Shown here piece after piece: positions 1 through 11,966 of a stretch of DNA of 64,000 nt. Below the pieces are notes generated by a model that searched no databases, was not told the origin of the DNA, and saw only the letters and a program-made list of their open reading frames with translations. The DNA comes from Termitomyces sp. T153 (lineage: Eukaryota > Basidiomycota > Agaricomycetes > Agaricales > Lyophyllaceae), in contig JACKQL020000003.1 in the NCBI GenBank assembly GCA_018296165.2, positions 1 to 64,000 of the forward strand, in the 5' to 3' direction. The first letter of the stretch is position 1; each line of letters opens with the position of its first letter. The position numbers and the translations under genes were made by a program.

Positions 1-1149
1 CATTAGAAGCAGTTTCAGACAAACAAACATGCTTTCATGACAAAACAGACGTCAACGCATGCCAACGCTCACTGGCACTCATCGTGACAATAACAAACAT
101 CAACACATGCCAATAATGACTAACCCTTCACATTCACACACTTTCCCATACAGCTGACAAAGAAACTGGCTCAAAAACAACAACAGACATCAATGGCCAA
201 CACCACCAATGAAAACACGCAACAGCCAACACCAATGAAAAAAACGCAACTTTATCAGGACAAACAAATTTTCTACTGGCTCAATAGTCTTCCCTTTCCA
301 TTCTCTCCAATCTCCTTCAATTTTCACTGGGGCTATCAGTACAATTTCAACAGAATGTATCCAGTACTTTTCTCAAATTTAAATTCGAAAATCTCCTCAA
401 AAAGGCCAATAAACCACCCATCAAAGCCATTGCCTGGCACAAATCGTCACATCGATGCAGCCACACACTCTTAAAAAATGCAAGCGTCACATGTGAAGGC
501 AGCAATCACAAACAAACAGCAAACGTTGGCAAATCGCATTCAACAAACAAGGACAGCAAATCGCATCAAACACTGAAAACAAACAGACAACAGACGTTTC
601 TGATACACTAAGCTATAACTCAAACCCTAGCTCAAACCTGCTAACCGCCCACTCGCTGACATCGCTGCTTCTCAACGTGGACTCGTTTGAACCAAAAACG
701 GTCACAAATCATCACAAACAACGTTTCCAACAACGTTTTCTGGCCAAGACGGTCACAAATCATCACAAACAACGTTTTCTGGCCATGCCAAACAAAAGCA
801 AGCCATTAGAAGCAGTTTCAGACAAACAAACATGCTTTCATGACAATACAGACGTCAACGCATGCCAACGCTCACTGGCACTAACAAACATCAACACATG
901 CCAATAATGACTAACCCTTCACATTCACACACTTTCCCATACAGCTGACAAAGAAACTGGCTCAAAAACAACAACAGACATCAATGGCCAACACCACCAA
1001 TGAAAACACGCAACAGCCAACACCAATGAAAAAAACGCAACTTTATCAGGACAAACAAATTTTCTACTGGCTCAATAGTCTTCCCTTTCCATTCTCTCCA
1101 ATCTCCTTCAATTTTCACTGGGGCTATCAGTACAATTTCAACAGAATGT
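1..1149. repeat. Pair of about 350-bp direct repeats with spacer
   Basis: The sequence from position 1 to about 360 recurs from 804 to about 1149 with near identity. A 12-bp indel (first copy only, near 80-92) changes the offset from 803 to 791. The copies diverge after the shared AACAGAATGTA. The spacer holds a smaller duplication (about 699-786) built on the motif GGTCACAAATCATCACAAAC. The repeat is CA-rich and low in complexity. The same short open frame, starting MANTTNENTQQPT, occurs in both copies, but it simply follows the DNA repeat and ends differently, so I do not call it a gene. No further gene is seen between 1 and 1381. Confidence 0.85.
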
Positions 1150-1381
1150 ACTTGTCTCAAATTTAAGGTTGTACCGGGAAAAAATTTCCTTTTTTGGCAT
1201 CACCTTAATTTTTAATTAGAATTAGTCTAGAATTATTTTGATAGATTGCTGGAGCATCTAATCAGCCCTTGTGCTCAGTATCAGGCTTGTTACATGCCAA
1301 ATAATAAGCAAGCAAAATTGGTTTTATTATAGTTATATGAAAAGAGAGCATATAGTAAGCATATGATGTATTTGTATATTC

Positions 1382-4300
1382 TTAGGAAGACCCTTGTTCT
1401 CTAGCTGCCTGACGATCAGCATATCTTTTTCGTGCTTCCATAATGCCATTGCCAGCAACTTTGATTGGTGCAAAATCACTGCTCTTTGTATTAGCCTCAA
1501 ATGCACGCTGCAACATATTGCGAACACTTGCTGCAGGGCCACTTTCTGCAGATACATCTGACCCCTTAGCCTTCTTGTTGGTCTTCTTACTTGTGCTCTG
1601 AGTCTTATCAGGTGCTAATGCATGATCTTAGAATATGCATTGTGTAAATAATAAGATCATCTTACTAGGAGATGACACCCGCTTTCTCTTGACTGGTCCT
1701 TCAGACATGGAAGATTTGCCTTTAGCAGCTAGCAGATTGCAATGAATTTGAGCCAACACTAGAAAATATCTCATTGCATACCAGCTGTAATCATTAAGGC
1801 TGACATGACTACATTTTTGAAATCTTAGTTTCTTTCCTCTGCAGATAATAAGAATGACATACCTTCCTCTGCAGACTTGTTAGAAACCTCTTGTTGTTGT
1901 GATTCTTCCTCCTCATCTTCTGCCTCAGATCCTTTGTCTTCTTGCTCACTGTTTGCCTGTTCTCCATCATTATTTTCACTGCCATCCAAATCTTCTATAT
2001 CTTGATCATTCTCTGTATCTTGCTCCTGTTCATCAGCTGTACCAGATCCATCTTCTGATTCCAGATCCTCTTCAGTTTCTGAGTCATGCTCTTCAATTTC
2101 CTTGACTTTTCCCTTGCCTATTAAGATGTTAAATAAGGATCCAAGGTATAAATAATATCCCTGACTGATAGAAGCATTCTGAGGCACTGCTTTAGATGGA
2201 GCAAATGTTGGTGGACGACGAAAAATCTTCTCAGGCTTTCTTGGCTTCAACAATGCTTGCTGGCGCTTCATACGAACACCTTCAAGTCGAACCAAGTCAG
2301 GGTTGACATCATGTTCACTGCGGTTTAATAGTGCCATGTTTTCTGGTGAATGCCATTCAGCAAGCTCTTCAGTCGTAGGAAAGACTGAATAATCATGCAG
2401 CACTTCCAGCTGCTCTGCAAGTCGTTTCTTGTTTTCATAGCTGAGAGGAACGTTATAGTCATATTGGTCCTGATAAATGTACTTTGTGGAATGTTCCAGT
2501 TGTTCCAATATAACCTGAAAAGATGTGTCTTAGTGTTTGACATGAGCAGATAATAAGACGCACATTATGCAGATCCTCAAGCACTCTTTGCACTGGTTTC
2601 TTCAAAGTTTTGACTTGGCTGTCAGTCTTGGGATCTGTTGCTATACAGTGAAAGAGAGGGCTCTTCATGAAAATGTCATGGATACTGCGAAGTGCATGGT
2701 TGGCACTAGTCACTTGAGATTCAACAGACCGCATTGAATGATAGTTTGTGATATCGTCAATAAGCTCCTGTGTGAGGCTGTCTTCTCCATTGTCTTCTCC
2801 TTCTGCATAGGCCTTGGGAGGAGCTATATCATACCAACGACTCCAACCCTTTACTTCATCCAAGATCATTTGCACTTTTGGATTGGCAAGATAGACTGTA
2901 TCCCAACCCTCATAAATGTTGCGCCTGTCCTCCCCATCACCATCATCATCTGAATCACAAAGCCCAATAAGAGCATAAGGAATATGTGCAGCTATCCAGA
3001 AAGAGCTAGCCAGTTGTCGAAGTTTGTTGGTCCGATTTTTGTGGCCACTTTTTATTTCAGGCATCTCTTGCCACTTGAAAATAGTTGTCTGCATAGCTTG
3101 CTCCAACAACCATGGCTCTGTGTGGACACACTTCTTTGGATTGTGAGATTCAAGATGAGAATATGCATCGGCAAGGAGCTCTTCATCACCCTTGTCCAAA
3201 ACAAGAATCAAAACATCAACAATGCGATTCATGCCTTGTAGGACAGGATCATTGTTAGGTTGACCTTTGAGCTTGGGAACTTTATACAGATGAGGTGGTG
3301 CATTGATATGCAAGGGATGATTGGCTATATTGTGAGCCCGAATATCCTCCAGGCCAGACAGCCTAAAGCGGAATAGAGTGGCAAGCCATTTGTTGATAGC
3401 CATTTGAAAGTCCATAGTATGGTCCTCAGGATGCTCAGAAAAATAGAGCTCTTTGAGAATTGAATAGACAGTAGGAGTGCCTGGACTGTAAGTGGTTTGA
3501 CCTAGCATATGATGAATCATAGGTTCATAGTGACCAAGAATCTGTGGTATTAAGAAATCTTAGAATCATCTCAGAGCAGATAATAAGAACACACCATAAT
3601 CATTGATTCTTCATGTATAGCCATGTGATCGCAAATTGGTACAATAAAATCAGTTATAGGGAGTGGATGGGCTGTGTCGTAGTTGGGATAAAAGAGACTA
3701 TGGCCAATCTGTCCATAAGTGAGCCACTTGAGCTTGCCAGGAATTTGTGCAATGATGTTTTTAGCAGAGGAATCATTTGCAAATTGGAGTTGAGCATCCT
3801 GAATCCACTTGGTAACCTCTTCAAAGAGTATGTCGGTGTAGAGTGTATAGGTTTCAGCATATTTGGCACGCATATTGTCATCCATTTGATCACTTTTGAA
3901 TCCAAATAGATTGAGCCCAACATTCTGCCAGGCTGTGTCAGCAGTTTTCAGTGCTGTATAAAAGGCATCGTCGAAAATGTCAAAGCGAGTCTGCTTTGAA
4001 TTGAATGCCAATTGATTGAATGCCCAGAGTTTTTTTCGAACTTCATTATGTGCACTGTGGGAAATAGGATTGGCAAAGTATGCCATAGCATCTTCACCTG
4101 TATCTGGAAAGACTGTCATGGAGTGATCAGAAAACAGAATTTCAAAGGTGAGGGCCATCCAGTGCATATATGTTATGGCATAGGCACTTGATCCACGCCT
4201 CCAACGATTGAGAGCTGTGATGGTGAATGGCATATCCCTATGGAAATAGCTGTTCAAGCAGAGGCGAGAGTAGGCATAGGTGAGATGTGTGGAGCTTAGA

Positions 4301-5520
4301 GCCTTTCGGATGCGTTGGCCCTTGGAATCATTCTGCTCAACAAGTGAATTGAGAATCTTTGTGATGTTTCCAGAGTTGACACCATGCTGTCCATTGAGTG
4401 CATCGAAAAACATAGTGAGGGTGTTTTGCACGGTTTCTTCAACTTGGAAAATCAGCTTGTTACTAGCCAGTTCAGTCTTGATATGAATGGCATTGGGATG
4501 AGCATTGATTTTGTCTGGATTAGAAATCTTAGTGTCTGCATAATGAAGCTAATAAGATAGGAAGAATCCCACCGAGATCCAGAATTTTAGCAACCCAAGT
4601 GACTTGTTGTAGCTCCTTCTCCAAAGCTTCAAGCTCTTTGATCAATGGTTCACGAGATCTAGCATTTTTTCCTTTTTCATCCCAATTGTTGATTTTCTGG
4701 CTAAGATCATAATAGGCCTTGAGCTTGTCTTGGTAGACAAAAGTGCGCAACAGTTCCAATCGATGTCCCCCATTTCCTAAAACAGGAAATAGTTCTTTCT
4801 CTGCAGCAGTTGCATCCACAAAAGCTTTTCCACGCCATTCTGGTAAAAACTCGATTGTCCTAATTGCACTAGTGTCAAACGTAAGGCACTGGGTGTTGAG
4901 AATTTTGGGACTAATCAGAATCAGGATAGCGTTGACAAGGTCATGGTTCTGAAGGTCTCTTCCAAAGTTGGTACTTTCCCAGAGGCCTTTGAGATCAGTG
5001 TACTTCTGTGGACGAGTATTGATGACAGCTCTGCGAAGTTCAGCTGTGATTCCAAGGCCGTTGTCGCTCAGAGCAGGCCAATTAACATAACCCAGAACAG
5101 CAGCATTAATAGCATCATGAAGGAGTTGGCCTTTCTTGGCTTCCTTGAGAGTTGCTTGAGCAGCTTCGTCAGCTTTGACCAGCTGAGAATGGGCCTTTTG
5201 ATAGGCCCTTGGTCCCTTAAAAAAATATAAGTTCAGATGGAAACATTAGTTAGTAACTGATAGACTACCTGAATTCTTGCATTTTTAACATTCTTGAGAC
5301 TGCCAATGATATTTGTTGTCTAAATGAGATCTTAGAAACTGCTCTGGTCATTTAATAAGATAGTTCTTACCTTTGATGATGACTGGCAAAATAGAAAAAC
5401 AATCAAGACATGTAATGCAGATATCAATTCAGACTTACTCCGGTAGTGTTCTGATCATGTCTTATTATTAGCAATTGTAGATTATAAGATTGAAACAAAC
5501 AGATGCACCTTGGGAGGCAT
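1382..5520 (-). CDS. P1: large protein of unknown function, paralogue of P2 (1184 aa, 12 exons)
   Basis: I do not recognise the family. Twelve exons can be read on the minus strand: 5520-5509, 5450-5439, 5382-5371, 5319-5269, 5215-4573, 4514-3595, 3541-2564, 2514-2166, 2117-1863, 1808-1782, 1728-1666 and 1614-1382. Together they give 3555 nt, an exact multiple of three. The first three exons are 12 nt each (MPPK, NTTG, SSSK). The body aligns along its whole length with P2: shared blocks include LGNGGHRL, WVAKILDLG, LFRFRLSGLEDIR, NKNRTNKLR-like and AWHSPENM-like motifs. The tail is very acidic (Glu/Asp/Ser/Gln, about residues 1000-1080) and ends with a KRKR-type basic stretch, so a nuclear location is possible. 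No catalytic motif is evident. Seven of its 11 introns carry the inverted-repeat hairpin. The gene follows the helicase gene in the same direction, 399 bp downstream of its stop. Confidence 0.8.
1615..5508 (-). repeat. Introner-like hairpin introns in P1 (7 of 11)
   Basis: The introns at 1615-1665, 1809-1862, 2515-2563, 3542-3594, 4515-4572, 5320-5370 and 5451-5508 each contain TCTTA...TAAGA inverted repeats. The best-kept copy (3542-3594) has arms TCTTATTATCTGCTC and ATGATTCTAAGA. The hairpin starts a few nt after the 5' splice site and fills most of the 49-58 bp intron. The other four introns (1729-1781, 2118-2165, 5216-5268, 5383-5438) lack it. Matching intron positions in P2 also carry the hairpin (for example 4515-4572 with 14826-14883), so those insertions predate the gene duplication. 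Confidence 0.85.
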
Positions 5521-5919
5521 GGTTGACCTGATTATGTAATCACTGATGAAGATCAAGTTGGAGATAGTGGTGGTAAGAGGTCAAGAGATGATTTCAAACT
5601 CAGATGATTAATCATCAGTGAAGTTTAGGGCAGGTCAGTGGCCAAGTCATGTGAGTAAGCTTTGAAAAATTCATTTGTACTATGAGATTAAACAAGACCA
5701 GATATGATGAATGTCAGAATCTTAATAACAGCTCACTGAAGATAAAAAGATGCAATAGATGAAATTTGAAAGTTCTTGATTTAAAGCAGTTACTTCAAAT
5801 TAAAATGCACAAATTGACAGACATACTTTTCAAGCCTCTGAGTTAGAGTAGTCAAATATAAAAACAGTCTTTTTGTGTGTATAACAGAATGAAATAACAA
5901 TAAATAATAAAGAGTTCAA
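5521..5919 (-). promoter_or_regulatory. P1 upstream region with motifs shared with P2 and the helicase gene
   Basis: This 399-bp spacer holds no gene. In the plus orientation it contains TTATGTAAT at 5532-5540 (12 nt upstream of the P1 start), TTTAGGGCAGGTCAGT at 5624-5639 and TCATGTGA at 5647-5654. The same three motifs occur in the same order upstream of P2 (17023-17031, 17117-17132, 17140-17147). The first, together with a related E-box-like TCACGTGA, occurs upstream of the helicase gene. A regulatory or transcription-start role is inferred from this conservation only. Confidence 0.55.
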
Positions 5920-8900
5920 TTACACCCTGGTTCCAGCATACCATAGAAAAAGAGCAGACATGTTAGTTGAATGGCCAACAATGGGGGTGTTATTGATCCA
6001 CTTGGTAAAGTGATCCAGAGTTGGCCATTTGGTACTAAAATGGTCTTCAGCCTTAGTCCTAAGATTTGGATCAAAATAAATGCCAAAAGCAATGGGTGCT
6101 AAGACATCCCTGGAATTAGGATTGCATCCTTGAGCCTTTGGAAGGATATCTCCATGCAAAGAGTCATCAAGTTGAGGAATGTGACAAAACCAACACACTG
6201 CAGGGTGAATGCGAGGATGATAGCGAATTTGCCGTTGCCATGCTCGGAATACTGCAACATCAGCATCTGGCAGGCTTGTATCAAGTGTATTGCAAGCAGT
6301 GATGGAATGCTTTGCAGAGTCAACACCACAAAGATCACAAAAAGCACAAGTGTCTTGAAATAGTGCAAGTGCTTCGTGCAATTGCTGAATATACAATGCT
6401 CCAGTTTGAGAACGTTCCACACGATTCTTCTTGGCCAGAGTCATTTGAGTATGAAAAGAAGCTGATGCATCTTCAAACTTGCGCTTAAGTTGAGGTCTAC
6501 AAATTTGAATAAATACTATCAAACCCAGGTTTTATTATCTGCACTCACTGTGTAGATGGCAGAGCTCTATTGATAAAATCCACAGGTCTAGAAATGCCTT
6601 TCCTCTCTAAAGACTTCATCTCAGGCCTGTCAATGGATATTAATCTTATAAAACAATAATGAAGTTTTTAAGACTGACTCTGAGCAAGCTGAAATCGATC
6701 TCAAAATAGACATAGATCGAGTGATTGAAGAAGTGCCACCAGATAATATGTTGGGCTGCTCAGTGATAGCCTTAGAGAGATTAAACTCTTGGACATGTCT
6801 AGACACTAAGGCAGTAGTGCTTGATGGCTCACTTCTTCCTACATTTCTGTATAAATGTGTTAGAAGTGTTCATAATTGTAAAATAATATAGAACACACTG
6901 TACAATTGCAGGCACCAAGCATCGAGAACATCTTGGACTATTTTCAGTGACACCACAAGACATTCCCTCCTTATCAGTGAAAGAAGTAATGCTATAGCGA
7001 ATGCAATGATTTGAGCGATATATCATTGTCCACATAGCCTTGTATCCACGGTGATCAATACCATCTTTAGGAGGATGCTGATATTTGCCCATGTTCGATT
7101 TATACCGTGGAATGATGACACATTTTGCCCATTGTCCATCTCTACCTGCTCGGCCCACTTCTTGAGTAAAACCAATCATTTGTTTGGGTGTGCCAGCATG
7201 AATCACAAGTCGAACATTGGGATAGTCATTGCCAGCTCCAAATGCATTGGTGCAGACCATAACTTTGTGGATGCCTTGAATCCATCGATGATATATGGCC
7301 TCACGCTTTTGATCAGCCATGCTTTCTCCTCCTTCATAAAAATCACATCCAAGGGCCTCAACAATGGGTCGCCCCTCTTCTTCCTTCAAAGAGACAAAAA
7401 TGAGAGCTCTATCACTCTGTGTGAATGTCTTCATTTCTGCATGCAGTGTTTCTAAGACAGCTGCACATGTTGCCTCGTGTGACCTAGTTGGTGAATGCAT
7501 AATGTATTCCAATTCGGGTCGGTCGGTAGACATTCTGATTCCAATCCAGTCATGTGTTAGGCCAAAGGCTTTAGCAAGGGCCTTTTCACTAGCAATTGGA
7601 ATTGTTGCAGACAGAACTACAAGCTGCACTGGAATTGTGCGAACATCTTCCAAGTGCTGGAGAGCTGGCCGAAAATCATTATCTGTAAGAGCCAGCTGGC
7701 CTTCATCAAAGATAAAACGATTGACTTTCTTGGTATTGTGTATTCTGGCAACTGTTTGGCGCCACCCAGGTGTACGAGATCGATCAGCAGAGACCAGAAT
7801 CAAAGCATGATTGCCTGTAATTATTTCTTCTTCTGCTCCAGTATAATGTTCAAAGGGAATCTTCATTTGTTTGAGTTTCCGCTTATAGTCACTGATTAGT
7901 GACTTGAGAGGAAGAATGACCACAGTGACTTGGCCCCCTTCTATCAAGGCTGGAATGATTGCCAGCATTGTTTTTCCAGCTCCTGTTCGCAAAAAGGCAC
8001 AAACATCTTGTTTGAGTTGGAGCACTGCTATAACTGCATGCTTTTGTTCAGGAGATGACCATGTTGCTTGTGGATTATGGAGTGCAGCACAAAGTCCTGC
8101 CAGAGCAGCTGACTCAAGATCTATTGAAACAATTTTTAACATCATTGTGTTGAAAGGAAAATTCATCACATACTGCCAGTCAAATCATATTTTTCAATTT
8201 GTGGAGATGAAATATCCTGTGTGATGATTTCTACTGGACCATCACTTGATAATGCATCATGAATACTGGCTTTGTCATCAGTAACATAGCTGAGGTCACC
8301 ATCTGAGATATAAGAGCTCTCAGAAGGAGCTGGATTAGAACTGGAGATGTTGAATTCTGAGATGAATTCTCTGTTGAGCAGTGGAGATGATGTCAAAGCA
8401 AGGCTATTTTGACATGTTTGAGTATTTCTGTCCTGTCCATTTTGACTGGCATATAACTTCAATGCATCCTGGATTTCAACTTGCAAATTTGTCCCTGCAA
8501 TAGAACAAAGCTTAATCTTATAATATGAAAGCAAAGATAATAAGATCTCACTGAAATTAGTTAAAGCTTGCTCAATTGCAGTGGTCACTACATGTTGAAC
8601 AGCATTGGGTATCCCTTGTAACACTTGTTCAGTGATAGCACTGGTCATTTCAGCAGTGATTTTTGTAGCAGATAATGTGGGAGCAATTAAAGATCCCTTG
8701 CTTGAAGGTGAAATAGCACCAGCTTGAACTAGTTTGTCAAAGTGGATTGCTTGGCAATCATAATAGGCCAGTCCAAGACCTCCAGGTACAGCACGAGAGA
8801 TGATTTGCCAATCTGTACTGGCATCCAAATATAATGGCAGTACATCTTCAGCCACTCCAGAGAGTGCATCTGCACTGAGGCCATAAATGCGGTTTTCAGT

Positions 8901-11636
8901 GCGACGGCTATGTGTTGCTTGCTGAGCTGAGATGGTGTCTTGCTCATCAATTTCCATTAGATCATCAAGTCCAGAGCATAGCTTGCGTCGAAAAGCAATT
9001 GAGACTTGTCTCCATGCCTGCAATCCAAGCTTTACACCAATGGTCTCCTCTGTATAACTTTGCATAATACGAGAGACCTCAGTGGAAGTGAAGAGCTTGC
9101 CATTGTTCACAAATAAATGATCACGATAGAGTTGACGTATGTCTGGGCTATCATGATGGCATATAAATGCAGCCAACTGAGCAAAGGGACGAGCAATAGC
9201 AAGATTTTGAATAATGAGATCAGAGGTGACTCCATCAAATGCATGAGGAATGAGCTTTTCTGAGCCGGTGAGAGCTGTTCCTTTGTGATAAGTAACAAGC
9301 ATGGCCAAGTATTTGCCAAAAGCCACACAATTCCGATGAGTTGATGTGGCAATATTTGTATAAGTCATTGCTGTGAGCTCTGTACCTCGACCTGGTGCAC
9401 CACCCAGCATCTGTCCACGCACTAGCAAAAGGCCTTCAAATTGAGCATATTGATATAACCAGGAGCGAAGAATCATTTTATTCCATGTTAGAGTTCCATC
9501 TTCATGTTCAACAGCAATGAAGCGTTTGCGAAGCAGAGGATCCTTCAGAATGGCAGTGATTAGACTGTCACAATGCTGGTTGAAGGGATTGCGAGGGTCT
9601 GTGATGAAGGAATAGCCAACAGCAGTATTGGTTAAATCATCTGCTAGATCATTGTACTGGGCATGTAAGTTCAGGCCACATAAGACATTTTGTTGCCAAG
9701 CCTTGATCAAAACATGTTCAATCTTGACAAAGGTGCATTGGATGTTGCTAAATGTGACTTGACAGCCTTCATAAAGCATTGTTTGATAGTGCTTGCGATC
9801 AAGCCACCAAACACGAGGCAAAGCCATTGTTGATTCAGCAATAGCAGTTGCACGATGTTGCAGAGATCGCAAGGAGTTGAAGGTGGAATCATATTTTTCT
9901 GTGAACCATGGTGCAAGCAATTCCATCTGGAATTGAAAGGAAGTTGTAGGATCTAGTTTGACTTTGCGATAGATTTCTATCATGAAGGTGTTTCGCATAC
10001 AATATTCAAAGCGAGCAATTGGGCCAGTGGTATATTTTGGATGCTTGAATGATCCATCAGGCTGCAGCATCATCAATGCTAGACAGACAATGGTGGGATC
10101 AGGGAACAGATTATCTTGATTTGGTGTCCAAGTGTGTGTCCATAAAGCAATCAAAATTCGCAGCACCTTCATAGATAGTGCAAATGCATGTGGATCAGAA
10201 ATGGCATCTCGAAGATCATTCAAGCGCTTGTCAGCTTCAGAGGAAAGTGGAAAGACAAGGCTTGTGGATGGTCGCAATAGCATGGCAAGCAATTGAACAA
10301 CTGGAGTGGTATATTCCTTCATTCTGTGAATATGATCTTGATGGCAATGGAATGGCTGGTTGTTGATACCACTGTATGGCACGATCTTAGTAAATGACTA
10401 GAACAGAAAATAAGATACCTACTCTTTAGCAGGATCTGGAGAATTTAAACGTTGGAGAATAAGCTCTGGAATGAAGCTGAACATGTCTTCAGACCCAAGA
10501 AATAAACTGTGTACAGCTTCCACCAGTCTTGGAAATTCAGTGGTCTTGACTGGAGCCACCAGAGCAAGCAACTCATCAATTGAATGATTCTTGATGAGCT
10601 CTGACCAATGATTGGATTTGAGCCAAGGACTTAAAAGTCTAGGATCAAGTCTGTGGCCAGTTGGCTTGCCATCTAAAGCTTCCATCCTGCTTCGCAATTC
10701 ATGAATAATTATTTGGGCTGGCTGCTTGATTGGTTGCAATGCAGGAGTAATTGGAAAGAATGATCGATGCAAGGTGTGATTCAAGCGCTGAGCATAAACT
10801 TGGGTCCATGTAGTTGGAACTGGCATTGTGTTATGCTCCATATTATGGTGTTTGAGCATGCTAGATTGAGCACCATAAACTTTATTGCATAAGTTGCATT
10901 GCCAGGCTGAATGCACAGATAAACCCAGAATTTCATCCCTGATAGCAGTATCCATAAGAGGAAGTTGGGGTGAGAGCATGAGCAGGGCTAGATCCTCATC
11001 TACTAGCTTTTGGTCAAGTCGTATTCCACAATCACCATGCTGGTTTTTAATGTGCTCTACCATATGGCCAGGTGCCAATGCAATAGAGCAAGTGAGACAG
11101 ATTAGGCAAGCAATATTGGTGTTATATGCAATGCCAAATTTTTGAAGATAGTTGGGATGAAGTAGTTGTGATTTGACTTGTCTGTCATTTTTAGTTTTCT
11201 AATAAAAAGGTATTAGTAACAAAATGAGTAGTCAAATGTTGAGTATACCTGACAGTCACTAGAATCATCATTAAATCCAGTATCAGTCATTCCTGGTGGT
11301 TGATTCTGATGATCTTAATAAATTCAAGAGCATATAATAAGACATAGAGCATACCACATGTCCCAGCCAGTGGCACTGAGAACTGTGAACATGTTTTTTG
11401 AGACTAAGAGTAGAGTTGTATTGGTGGCCATTAGGAAACTTGGAGCATATGCAGAAGAAATTATTTGTTTCAGAATCTCGATGCAATGTCACAGTAGTGT
11501 TGAGATATGTGACCTCTACAGAGTCAACACAAGTTCGAGTATGAGCATCACGAGCTGATTTTGCTTGAGCATAGGTCTCTGCTTCAAAAGACTGTTGACA
11601 AGTTGTGCAAGAAGCAAAAGCAGTGGTTTGAGCCAT
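5920..11636 (-). CDS. OrsD-like zinc finger / tyrosine-recombinase-like / RecQ-like helicase protein (1766 aa)
   Basis: Nine exons are read: 11636-11355, 11305-11249, 11198-10423, 10371-8552, 8494-8174, 8120-6899, 6846-6679, 6626-6549 and 6496-5920, 5301 nt in exact frame. The N-terminus has C2H2-type fingers: CTTC...H near residues 10-35, CLICLTC with H and H near 143-170 (OrsD-like), and CNLCNKVYG...H...H near 213-235. The middle (about 650-880) has a tyrosine-recombinase signature: R700 in GRGTEL, Q823-x-x-R826, H859 and Y868. The C-terminal half is an SF2 helicase of the RecQ/telomere-linked type, with Walker A RTGAGKTM (near 1134), DEGQ in place of DEAH (near 1224) and motif VI GRAGRDGQ (near 1409). 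It ends with Cys-rich CAFCDLCGVD and CWFCHIP motifs. It probably acts on DNA in the nucleus. The RecQ-like call is firm; the recombinase call is inference. Confidence 0.85.
6627..11354 (-). repeat. Introner-like hairpin introns in the helicase gene (4 of 8)
   Basis: The introns at 6627-6678, 8495-8551, 10372-10422 and 11306-11354 contain TCTTA-type left arms and TAAGA-type right arms. For example, 8495-8551 has TCTTATTATC facing ATATTATAAGA. The introns at 6497-6548, 6847-6898, 8121-8173 and 11199-11248 are of similar length but lack the inverted repeat; 11199-11248 instead shows a clear branch-site-like TACTAATAC. Confidence 0.8.
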
Positions 11637-11966
11637 AGATTATGTAATGATCACGTGATGTCTGCTTTTGGAAGGTAGCAAAACAGGAAAGAGTTCCAAC
11701 AAGTCAGGATCAAAAATTCCAGGAACTGTACATCTTAATCAAGTCAACAAATACAAATCCCGGCAACTAAACAAATGACCGAAGCATGCAATCTTTTCAA
11801 AGTTACACCTTAGATGATCTACAACTAATTGAATCTCATACCCTCCTTACAGTCACTTTTTAGATATTACAAAGACTAGCAATTTTCATTGCCATTCAAT
11901 GCAATACACTTCAGAAAAGCAACAAGTTATATGCTATAATCCAAGATATCAAAGGCACTAAGAATT
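11637..11966 (-). promoter_or_regulatory. Helicase gene upstream region
   Basis: This 330-bp spacer lies between the P2 stop and the helicase start. The shared motif TTATGTAAT lies at 11640-11648, only 4 nt upstream of the start codon, followed by the palindrome GATCACGTGAT at 11649-11659. The GGGCAGGTCAGT block found upstream of P1 and P2 is not seen here. No gene was found in the spacer. Confidence 0.45.

Noticed and set aside
193..1166. Duplicated small protein starting MANTTNENTQQPT
   Set aside because: Low-complexity DNA repeat; the two frames end differently and no conserved domain is visible.
7051..8224. Plus-strand open frames over the helicase
   Set aside because: Antisense shadows of the strongly conserved helicase motifs on the minus strand.
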